Origin: JASBSR01 sp963847575
GTDB lineage: Bacteria > Pseudomonadota > Gammaproteobacteria > SZUA-229
Direction of reading: 5' to 3'
Assembly: GCA_963847575.1 (NCBI GenBank)
Contig: CAWKAL010000105.1
Coordinates: forward strand, 1 to 13,084
Length of the DNA: 13,084 nucleotides
Shown piece by piece: positions 1 through 4,799 of this stretch. How positions within the stretch are numbered: position 1 is the first letter of the stretch; every line of letters begins with the position of its first letter. Made by a program: the position numbers and the translations under genes. The notes under the pieces were generated by a model that was not told the origin of the DNA, did not search any database, and worked only from the letters and a program-made list of their open reading frames with translations.

Positions 1-287
1 TCGAGCTGCTGCAAAATACCTCAAATACTCTAGGGGCAAAAAAGGTTATTGGCGACGATGCGATAGTGAAAATATCGCTGGTAGGTGTGGGTATGCGCTC
101 ACATGCCGGTATTGCTAATACCATGTTCCAGACACTGGCGGATGAACGAATCAATATACGGATGATTTCGACCTCTGAAATCAAGATCTCCGTGGTAGTT
201 GATGAGAAATACCTTGAACTCGGCGTACGTAGTCTGCACGCAGCGTTTGGACTGGATCAAGCCGGCAAACCGGACAGTCTGTCATAG
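1..287 (+). CDS. lysC: Aspartate kinase, C-terminal part (5' truncated)
   Basis: This is the 3' end of an aspartokinase gene; the open frame enters from the window edge (first whole codon at position 3) and stops with TAG at 285-287. The enzyme phosphorylates L-aspartate in the first step of the lysine, threonine and methionine pathway, in the cytoplasm. The visible part is the C-terminal regulatory ACT region: the segment containing GVGMRSHAGIANTMFQTL, then RMISTSEIKISVVVD and a closing SLHAAFGL, which is typical of the last ACT domain of LysC. The kinase domain lies outside the window. The GTG at 66 is only an internal valine, not a start. csrA follows in the same direction, as in several gammaproteobacteria. 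The tail after AAFGL is short and normal. Confidence 0.95.
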   Translation, partial: ELLQNTSNTLGAKKVIGDDAIVKISLVGVGMRSHAGIANTMFQTLADERINIRMISTSEIKISVVVDEKYLELGVRSLHAAFGLDQAGKPDSLS

Positions 288-303
288 CGTAAAGCAGATA
301 AAT

Positions 304-405
304 TTGACATAATTATGACAGGATGCAGTAGCCCCGGCTGTGCCTGTATATGTACCGGGGAAAAGTGAGGGAGCAGAACTATCGCGCTGTTCGATCCTCT
401 CACTT
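304..405 (+). promoter_or_regulatory. Structured csrA leader with two hairpins and GGA motifs
   Basis: The lysC-csrA gap holds two inverted repeats. The first pairs CCCCGG (332-337) with CCGGGG (355-360) around a 17-nt loop. The second, about 363-405, pairs AAGTGAGG with CCTCTCACTT (a small bulge) and continues as GAGCAG with CTGTTC. A TTGACA at 304-309 could be a -35 box, but I find no good -10 at the right distance. GGA triplets lie at 321-323 (ACAGGATG), in the second stem, in the csrA Shine-Dalgarno sequence and just before the start codon. Several GGA motifs in the leader, including the ribosome-binding site, are the known layout of CsrA autoregulation in E. coli. Regulation here is inferred. 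Confidence 0.5.
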
Positions 406-434
406 AACTATATGTGCCAAAAAGGAGAAAGGAT

Positions 435-623
435 ATGTTGATCTTGACAAGACGCGTCGGTGAGACGCTGATGATTGGTGATGAAGTAACCGTAACTGTT
501 CTAGGCGTAAAAGGTAACCAGGTACGAATAGGTATCAATGCCCCCAAGGACGTCGCTGTCCATCGTGAAGAGATTTACGAGCGGATCAAGGCCGAGCAAG
601 GTAACACTGCAACTACCGAATAG
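435..623 (+). CDS. csrA: Carbon storage regulator CsrA
   Basis: CsrA is a small dimeric RNA-binding protein that binds GGA motifs, often in hairpin loops, and represses or stabilises mRNAs controlling carbon storage, biofilm, motility and virulence. The product is 62 residues, close to the family's usual 61. It begins MLILTRRVGETLMIGDEV, continues with VLGVKGNQVRIGINAPKDVAVHREEI, and keeps the RNA-contacting L4 and R44. I choose ATG 435: AGGAG at 423-427 lies 7 nt upstream and the protein then has the canonical N-terminus. A GTG at 414 would add MPKRRKD and would overlap that Shine-Dalgarno sequence. The gene lies between lysC and tRNA-Ser/tRNA-Arg, a conserved neighbourhood. The C-terminal tail (KAEQGNTATTE) is variable in the family. 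An intrinsic terminator follows. Confidence 0.97.
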   Translation: MLILTRRVGETLMIGDEVTVTVLGVKGNQVRIGINAPKDVAVHREEIYERIKAEQGNTATTE

Positions 624-651
624 CTTTACCCATTGACTCAACAAAGGTAAG

Positions 652-691
652 CTTCGCACCTCGTGTGCGAAGGCTGCTTTTTTGTTTTTTT
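652..691 (+). terminator. Intrinsic terminator of csrA
   Basis: CTTCGCAC (652-659) pairs perfectly with GTGCGAAG (665-672) around a 5-nt loop. A T-rich tract (678-691, interrupted by one G) follows. It lies 29 bp past the csrA stop and should separate csrA transcription from the tRNA region. Confidence 0.88.
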
Positions 692-697
692 CAGGGC

Positions 698-780
698 CTG
701 AAAAATCAGCTTTTGAACGCACGAAGTGCGGCCCAAAGGGTGATGGCCGGGAGTCTGCAGACACGCGCACGTGCGCCATG
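698..780 (+). repeat. Degenerate leading copy of the hairpin-array element
   Basis: This stretch keeps parts of the element seen in the 161-bp units. It has the GAAC junction after a T-run (715-718), a GCAC/GTGC mini-hairpin with a GAA loop, a GCCC-AAA-GGGT hairpin, then a divergent part with the palindrome GTCTGCAGAC. It ends with CGCGCACGTGCGCCATG (764-780), the same 17 nt that close the element in both 161-bp units. The first hairpin is largely lost. No tRNA fragment precedes it. It is probably an older copy of the same element. Confidence 0.5.
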
Positions 781-845
781 TTTAGACAGGCAGCACTCGG
801 CTGAACTGGTAACAATTGAATTCGGAGAGCTGGCCGAGTGGCTGA

Positions 846-937
846 CTAAATCGCCGGGAGCGATTTAGAACATCAGCGATTTTTGCTGATGGCCCGAAGG
901 GCGAAGGGCAGGAGCCCGGAGTAACGCGCACGTGCGC
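846..937 (+). repeat. Hairpin-array element, D-arm type, copy 1
   Basis: There are four hairpins in a row. H1: CTAAATCGC/GCGATTTAG with loop CGGGA (846-868). H2: CATCAGC/GCTGATG with a 7-nt T-rich loop (871-891). H3: GCCC/GGGC with loop GAA (892-902). H4: GGGC/GCCC with loop AGGA (906-917). They are followed by the 12-bp palindrome GCGCACGTGCGC (926-937). The element interrupts the tRNA-Ser sequence right after GGCTGA of the D-arm. I see no open reading frame in it that resembles a protein. Related copies lie at 1007, 1324, 1509, 1897 and 2059. Confidence 0.85.
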
Positions 938-1006
938 CATGCATATCCTGGCGCAATGTTTGTTACCAGAAAAATTTGAGTTTTGGAGAGCTGGCCGAGT
1001 GGCTGA

Positions 1007-1098
1007 CTAAATCGCCGGGAGCGATTTAGAACATCAGCGATTTTTGCTGATGGCCCGAAGGGCGAAGGGCAGGAGCCCGGAGTAACGCGCACGTGCGC
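1007..1098 (+). repeat. Hairpin-array element, D-arm type, copy 2
   Basis: This is the same element as at 846-937, displaced by exactly 161 bp, with H1 loop CGGGA, H4 loop AGGA and the closing palindrome at 1087-1098. It follows the second tRNA-Ser 5' fragment (985-1006) and is followed by the spacer that leads into the intact tRNA-Ser gene. Confidence 0.85.
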
Positions 1099-1145
1099 CA
1101 TGCATATCCTGGCGCAATGTTTGTTACCAGAAAAATTTGAGTTTT

Positions 1146-1235
1146 GGAGAGCTGGCCGAGTGGCTGAAGGCGCACCCCTGCTAAGGGTGTATGGGGGTAA
1201 CCTCATCGAGGGTTCGAATCCCTCGCTCTCCGCCA
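1146..1235 (+). tRNA. tRNA-Ser(GCU)
   Basis: This is a complete class II tRNA of 90 nt with encoded CCA. The acceptor stem pairs GGAGAGC with GCTCTCC, with discriminator G and CCA at 1233-1235. The anticodon stem CACCC/GGGTG encloses loop CTGCTAA, giving anticodon GCT (1180-1182), which reads AGC and AGU. A long variable arm and the T-arm GAGGGTTCGAATCCCTC follow. By position after csrA it corresponds to serV of E. coli. Its 5' 22 nt are duplicated twice upstream and its 3' 19 nt twice downstream, so simple homology searches may call false extra copies here. I find no convincing sigma-70 promoter immediately upstream. Confidence 0.97.
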
Positions 1236-1283
1236 TCTACTTATGAATGGGCCCATGTATTTTTGGGCCCATTCATAAGTAGA
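1236..1283 (+). repeat. Perfect 20-bp inverted repeat after tRNA-Ser
   Basis: Arm 1236-1255 (TCTACTTATGAATGGGCCCA) is the exact reverse complement of 1264-1283, with loop TGTATTTT. It starts directly after the tRNA CCA. It has no T-run after the stem, so it may be a processing or stabilising hairpin rather than a classical terminator. It recurs at 1421-1468 and, with one loop change, at 1606-1653. Confidence 0.85.
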
Positions 1284-1323
1284 TTGAGGTGAACGAGGCT
1301 TTGGTGAGAACCCTTGTTCGACT

Positions 1324-1399
1324 AAAATCGCCGGGAGCGATTTTGAACATCAGCGTTTTTGGCTGATGGCCCGCAGGGCAAAATACATGGATGTATTTT
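1324..1399 (+). repeat. Hairpin-array element, T-loop type, tRNA-Ser copy 1
   Basis: H1: AAAATCGC/GCGATTTT with loop CGGGA (1324-1344). The junction GAA follows, then H2: CATCAGC/GCTGATG with loop GTTTTTG (1348-1368). H3: GCCC/GGGC with loop GCA (1369-1379). H4: AAAATACA/TGTATTTT with loop TGGA (1380-1399). It is flanked by TTCGAC on the left and the tRNA-Ser sequence AATCCCTCG on the right, so it replaces the middle of the T-loop. H4 contains ATACATGGATGT, 11 of 12 positions of the CsrA SELEX consensus RUACARGGAUGU. Confidence 0.88.
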
Positions 1400-1508
1400 G
1401 TAATCCCTCGCTCTGCGCCATCTACTTATGAATGGGCCCATGTATTTTTGGGCCCATTCATAAGTAGATTGAGGTGAACGAGGCTTTGGTGAGAACCCTT
1501 GTTCGACT

Positions 1509-1584
1509 AAAATCGCCGGGAGCGATTTTGAACATCAGCGTTTTTGGCTGATGGCCCGCAGGGCAAAATACAAGGATGTATTTT
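1509..1584 (+). repeat. Hairpin-array element, T-loop type, tRNA-Ser copy 2
   Basis: This is the same four-hairpin element shifted by 185 bp. The only difference I see within the element is in the H4 loop, AGGA instead of TGGA, which keeps the 8-bp stem. As a result 1568-1579 reads ATACAAGGATGT, matching the CsrA consensus RUACARGGAUGU at every position and in the expected hairpin context. A tRNA-Ser 3' fragment (1587-1605) follows. Confidence 0.88.
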
Positions 1585-1697
1585 GTAATCCCTCGCTCTG
1601 AGCCATCTACTTATGAATGGGCCCAAGTATTTTTGGGCCCATTCATAAGTAGATTGAGGTGAACGAGGCTTTGGTGTAGCGCCAGCTATAAATGAAA

Positions 1698-1726
1698 TTG
1701 ACGCCACGATTACAAACACACATAAT
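1698..1726 (+). promoter_or_regulatory. Sigma-70 promoter of tRNA-Arg
   Basis: TTGACG (1698-1703) and CATAAT (1721-1726) are separated by 17 nt. The following TTGCGCCCC is a GC-rich discriminator, a known hallmark of stable-RNA promoters under stringent control. Transcription would start near 1733, about 14 nt before the mature 5' end. Growth-rate control is inferred from this discriminator only. Confidence 0.7.
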
Positions 1727-1746
1727 TGCGCCCCTTTACAGAATAT

Positions 1747-1823
1747 GCGCCTGTAGCTCAGCTGGATAGAGTACTCGGCTACGAACCGAGCGGTCGGGAG
1801 TTCGAATCTCTCCAGGCGCGCCA
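1747..1823 (+). tRNA. tRNA-Arg(ACG)
   Basis: This is a complete 77-nt tRNA with encoded CCA. The acceptor stem pairs GCGCCTG with CAGGCGC, with discriminator G and CCA at 1821-1823. The D-arm is GCTCAGCTGGATAGAGT. The anticodon stem CTCGG/CCGAG encloses loop CTACGAA, giving anticodon ACG (1781-1783), whose A34 is normally deaminated to inosine so that CGU, CGC and CGA are read. The sequence is close to E. coli argV-type tRNAs and lies in the same csrA-serV-argV order. It has its own promoter and an intrinsic terminator. Its last 19 nt are repeated exactly twice downstream (1968-1986, 2131-2149). Confidence 0.97.
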
Positions 1824-1830
1824 TATAAAC

Positions 1831-1854
1831 AAACCCGCTTTTGCGGGTTTTTTT
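1831..1854 (+). terminator. Intrinsic terminator of tRNA-Arg
   Basis: AAACCCGC (1831-1838) pairs with GCGGGTTT (1843-1850) around TTTT, followed by more T residues. It begins 7 nt after the tRNA CCA. The hairpin recurs after each downstream tRNA 3' fragment: at 1993-2016 with a full T-run, and at 2156-2178 with a G breaking the T-run. Confidence 0.92.
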
Positions 1855-1896
1855 ATATGGTGTGGCTGGAGAATTAGGTTCGGACGCCTGGTTCGA

Positions 1897-1965
1897 CAAA
1901 TTTGTCAGGAACAAATTTGAACGCACGCAGCGCGGCCCGCAGGGCGGATTACATGGATGTAATCC
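1897..1965 (+). repeat. Hairpin-array element, tRNA-Arg copy 1
   Basis: H1: CAAATTTGT/ACAAATTTG, a perfect 9-bp stem with loop CAGGA (1897-1919). The GAAC junction follows, then a short GC-rich H2 region, H3: GCCC/GGGC with loop GCA, and H4: GGATTACA/TGTAATCC with loop TGGA (1946-1965). Compared with the tRNA-Ser copies, the arms of H1, H2 and H4 have different sequence. In H1 and H4 complementarity is fully kept, as are the GGA loops. It is bounded by TTCGA and the tRNA-Arg sequence AATCTCTCC. Confidence 0.87.
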
Positions 1966-2058
1966 GTAATCTCTCCAGGCGCGCCACACAACAAACCCGC
2001 TTTTGCGGGTTTTTTTATATGGTGCGGCTGGAGAATTTGGTTCGGACTCCTGGTTCGA

Positions 2059-2128
2059 CAAAATCGCCGGGAGCAAATTTGAACGCACGCAGCTGCGGCC
2101 CGCAGGGCGGATTACATGGACGTAATCC
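2059..2128 (+). repeat. Hairpin-array element, tRNA-Arg copy 2 (chimeric H1)
   Basis: H2 to H4 follow the tRNA-Arg type, with H4 pairing GGATTAC and GTAATCC around ATGGAC (2109-2128). The left arm of H1 (AAAATCGCCGGGAGC) is that of the tRNA-Ser type while the right arm (CAAATTT) is that of the tRNA-Arg type, so H1 no longer pairs well. This mosaic suggests recombination or gene conversion between element types. Confidence 0.82.
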
Positions 2129-2222
2129 GTAATCTCTCCAGGCGCGCCACACAACAAACCCGCTTTTGCGGGTTGTTTTGATTTGAGACTTGATGGTTTT
2201 GCGCCTGTTACCAGTGATCGGC

Positions 2223-4754
2223 TTAATGCGGTGGTGACCATCGGTGGATGATCTCCTCGATATCGGCTTTTGAAAACGGCTTGCTCAGGTAATCATTCAT
2301 ACCCGCTACACGGCATTGTTCGCGGATACCTTTTTGTATATCCGCTGTCAGCGCAATGATCGGTATATGTGCATATTCAGCCTGCTGCTTACGGACCCGG
2401 CGAGTTGCTTCGAGGCCGTCCATCTTTGGCATCTGGCAATCCATTAGCACCAGGTCAAAATGTTTGTTCTTTAATGCCTGTAACGCAAGTTCACCGTCAT
2501 CGACGATAGTAACTTCGCAGCCAACGGATTCAAGCATGGCAAGCGCGACTTCCTGATTGATTTCATTGTCTTCAGCGAGTAATACACGTGTATGTGGTTT
2601 GATATTTCCGGTACCCGCAGTGGCTGAATAGTGACTTTTCACTTCACTAACAGATTCTATATTTTCATTTCTTGCATTTTTTGGTTGTTTTGTAAGCTGG
2701 AGTGATACGGTAAATATCGAGCCTTTGCCAGGTGTACTCTTGACTGTAATTTCACCGCCCATGAGCGTGACAAGTTGCCTGGTGATAGCAAGTCCCAGGC
2801 CGGTGCCACCAAATCTACGCGTCGTCGTATCATCAGCCTGGGTAAATGCATCGAAGATATGTGACTGTGCGCCGGGTGGAATACCGATCCCGGTATCCTC
2901 TACTTCAATCTTCAGGTGCATGCTATCAGCATGGTCCTGGAGCGGCACAATGCGAATACATATTTCACCGTACTGAGTGAATTTTACTGCGTTACCCACC
3001 AGGTTAATTAATACCTGCCTGATTCGCTGTTCGTCACCTACGAAAAATAACCTGGTTTCCGGCGCATCTAAAACCAGGTTTAGTCGTTTGATTCGTGCGG
3101 CTTCAGATACTATTTGCAATACGTCATCAAGCACGTCAGCCAGGTTAAATGGTAAATGTTCGAGTTTTAGTTTACTGGATTCCATTTTTGAGAAATCCAG
3201 AATTTCATTTATGAGGCTGAGCAGTATCTTTCCTGAACGGATCGCGGTTTCTGTAAATTTCTGTTGCCTGTCAGTCATTTGTGAAGATTGCAGTAATTCG
3301 AGCATGCCAAGAACACCATTCATCGGTGTGCGCACTTCATGACTAATGGTGGCCAGGAAGCGACTTTTTGCAATGTTGGCGGTTTCTGCGGCACGTTTTG
3401 CTTCTAATAAATCGAGTTCTGCCTGTTTCTGTTCAGTGTCATCGCGCCCATAGATGTTGACATAATCACGCATAGTGCGCGGTATGAAGCGCAGTGTAAA
3501 ATGTGTGCTGCCAGCAGTCACTTCAAGTTCCTGGTGTTGTTCCTGGCGTAATACCTCGTTAACAAATTTGCTGATATCACCAGGCGCATGTCCGCCGATA
3601 TGTGTTCCCCAGACGTTAAGAATTTGACGGCCTGGTTCGTTACTATAGAGTATCAGGCCATCTCGGTTGATACGTAGAATTGGATCTGTATTTTCTTCAG
3701 AAAAAGCGGCGCGTGCAGCGTAGCCCTCGAGTTCCTGTTCATGCTGCCTGTCTACCAGGCGATGTCGCCACGCGGATATTGCTGCAATATAAATAAGTAA
3801 AAAACTGACAACGGAGACCACTGTCCAGACATAGTTTATATTGCGAATGTCAATTTCTTTGCTGACGTTGAGCTCGGTCTCCTGACCATACAAATTTAGT
3901 CCACGTGTGTGAGTCAGTGCCGGCAGTAGCGCATAACTGTTACTGGCCAGGTTTTTTTCTACCAGTGAGTACTCAAATGATTCATTCGAGTCTGGCTTGT
4001 TCTGGTTTAATTTGATATTCAGGTCCAGCGTATCAGGCACGAGCTCACCGAGCAGACTGTCGGCGCCGACTTCAATCGCAATAGCACCATTGAACATGCT
4101 GATACGTTCTTCAAGACTGCTGGGTGCGTATCTTCCCTGGTAGACCGTTTTGAAAATCATAATGCCACCGTTACGTTGCAGCAGGTGCGTGACAGATGAA
4201 GCCACGCCTTTGCCTGTGCGGATGGCCTTGCTAACGGCTGTGTTGAGTTCCGGGCTGGAAAGTACGTCGTAGCCGAGCAAGGTGCCCATATGGGGTTGCA
4301 GCGGTTCGATTACATTGATGATCAGATACTCGGGTCTCTCACGTGCCGGGATGAGCCTGTTGCCCTGAGCTGTTTCAGATACCTGGAATTGAAAATAGCC
4401 GAGATCATTTTTTTCTTCTTCAAGACTTGCCCTGTCGCTGTTATTGAGTTTTCGCAAAGAGACAGCAGATCGTATGTACGGGTAGGCGTTGAGGAGTTCC
4501 TGGGCGAACGTCGAGAACTGGACTTCGCTGACATGGTCGCTCGCCTGGTGGAAGCCTGCGAGCGCGGTGAGTACTGCTTCAAGTGTGCTATATCGGCGAG
4601 TCAGTTCATCGTATACCAGGTTGGCCTGGGTTTTAAATTCATGCTCGGTCCTGGATAATTCCAGGTTAAGTGTCCACAGTCCAATGATAGAACATAACAC
4701 CAGGCCAATAAGCCAGAACATTAAACGTTGCAGGTTGGTGATCACTGGGTTCAT
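2223..4754 (-). CDS. CHASE-PAS hybrid sensor histidine kinase
   Basis: This is an 843-residue inner-membrane sensor kinase. A membrane segment (about 11-31) and a second (about 309-329) enclose a periplasmic CHASE-like sensor domain (about 40-300). Cytoplasmic parts are a PAS domain (about 346-440), a HisKA domain with phospho-acceptor H472 in ATISHEVRTPMNG, and an ATPase domain (N-box with N588, D620 of DTGIG, GGTGLGLAI at 649-657). A C-terminal receiver follows with E728-D729, phospho-acceptor D772 in LVLMDCQMPKMDG, T803 and K825. I see no HPt domain. It lies 45 bp downstream of the substrate-binding protein gene and in the same orientation, so the two are probably co-transcribed. The ligand is unknown; the neighbouring binding protein may present it. 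The C-terminus ends just short of the tRNA-Arg repeats transcribed toward it. Confidence 0.93.
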   Translation of the reverse strand: MNPVITNLQRLMFWLIGLVLCSIIGLWTLNLELSRTEHEFKTQANLVYDELTRRYSTLEAVLTALAGFHQASDHVSEVQFSTFAQELLNAYPYIRSAVSLRKLNNSDRASLEEEKNDLGYFQFQVSETAQGNRLIPARERPEYLIINVIEPLQPHMGTLLGYDVLSSPELNTAVSKAIRTGKGVASSVTHLLQRNGGIMIFKTVYQGRYAPSSLEERISMFNGAIAIEVGADSLLGELVPDTLDLNIKLNQNKPDSNESFEYSLVEKNLASNSYALLPALTHTRGLNLYGQETELNVSKEIDIRNINYVWTVVSVVSFLLIYIAAISAWRHRLVDRQHEQELEGYAARAAFSEENTDPILRINRDGLILYSNEPGRQILNVWGTHIGGHAPGDISKFVNEVLRQEQHQELEVTAGSTHFTLRFIPRTMRDYVNIYGRDDTEQKQAELDLLEAKRAAETANIAKSRFLATISHEVRTPMNGVLGMLELLQSSQMTDRQQKFTETAIRSGKILLSLINEILDFSKMESSKLKLEHLPFNLADVLDDVLQIVSEAARIKRLNLVLDAPETRLFFVGDEQRIRQVLINLVGNAVKFTQYGEICIRIVPLQDHADSMHLKIEVEDTGIGIPPGAQSHIFDAFTQADDTTTRRFGGTGLGLAITRQLVTLMGGEITVKSTPGKGSIFTVSLQLTKQPKNARNENIESVSEVKSHYSATAGTGNIKPHTRVLLAEDNEINQEVALAMLESVGCEVTIVDDGELALQALKNKHFDLVLMDCQMPKMDGLEATRRVRKQQAEYAHIPIIALTADIQKGIREQCRVAGMNDYLSKPFSKADIEEIIHRWSPPH

Positions 4755-4799
4755 GTGCTCGACTCGTTCTTCCCTATACTCAGCGTAATAGCAAAATTA

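Larger units (their letters stand above)
824..1145 (+). repeat. Two tandem 161-bp repeats carrying the tRNA-Ser 5' end
   Basis: Two units, 824-984 and 985-1145, look identical by eye. Each begins with the first 22 nt of the tRNA-Ser gene (GGAGAGCTGGCCGAGTGGCTGA in the intact gene at 1146-1167). Each then departs inside the D-arm into a hairpin-array element and ends with a roughly 47-nt spacer that runs into the next tRNA 5' end. The intact tRNA gene occupies what would be the start of a third unit. The fragments lack anticodon, T-arm and acceptor 3' strand and cannot make a tRNA. Near identity suggests recent duplication or ongoing homogenisation. Confidence 0.93.
1236..1676 (+). repeat. 185-bp tandem repeats carrying the tRNA-Ser 3' end
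   Basis: There are two full units (1236-1420, 1421-1605) and a partial third (1606-1676). Each full unit has a 20-bp inverted repeat, a spacer with TTCGAC, a hairpin-array element, and a 19-nt copy of the tRNA-Ser 3' end including CCA (1402-1420 and 1587-1605, versus 1217-1235 in the gene). The first 3' copy has one mismatch and the second has two, both in the acceptor strand. The third unit stops before the element. The arrangement resembles the E. coli tyrT (rtT) repeats, which also repeat the last 19 bp of a tRNA gene. Confidence 0.93.
1824..2178 (+). repeat. 163-bp tandem repeats carrying the tRNA-Arg 3' end
   Basis: There are two full units (1824-1986, 1987-2149) and a partial third holding only the terminator (2150-2178). 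Each full unit contains the terminator, a spacer beginning GGCTGGAGAATT and ending GGTTCGAC, a hairpin-array element, and an exact 19-nt copy of the tRNA-Arg 3' end with CCA. In each unit CTGGAGA of the spacer (1866-1872, 2028-2034) is complementary to TCTCCAG of the tRNA fragment (1972-1978, 2135-2141), so the unit could fold as one closed structure. The design is the same as in the tRNA-Ser array although the sequences differ. Confidence 0.92.

Noticed and set aside
414..434. GTG 414 as the csrA start
   Set aside because: It would translate through the csrA Shine-Dalgarno sequence and add residues absent from the family; ATG 435 gives the canonical N-terminus.
865..1236. 123-codon open frame on the minus strand
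   Set aside because: It is the antisense of tRNA-Ser and the 161-bp repeats; its translation is internally repeated and matches no protein family.
846..2128. Integron attC sites
   Set aside because: The hairpins do not show the paired R/L box arrangement, there are no cassette genes between copies and no integrase gene in the window.
824..2178. CRISPR array
   Set aside because: The repeats are long contiguous tandem units with no short repeat/unique-spacer alternation, and no cas genes are present.
1507..2241. 244-codon open frame on the minus strand across the tRNA-Arg repeats
   Set aside because: It is the antisense of tRNA-Arg and its repeats; the stretch MARLERFELPTARFVAEYS is a well-known spurious translation of this tRNA gene, and the rest is the repeat unit translated twice.
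4290..4658. 122-codon plus-strand open frame inside the hybrid kinase gene
   Set aside because: It is a shadow of the kinase reading frame, without a ribosome-binding site or family resemblance; the same holds for the other overlapping frames inside the kinase, stator and activator genes.
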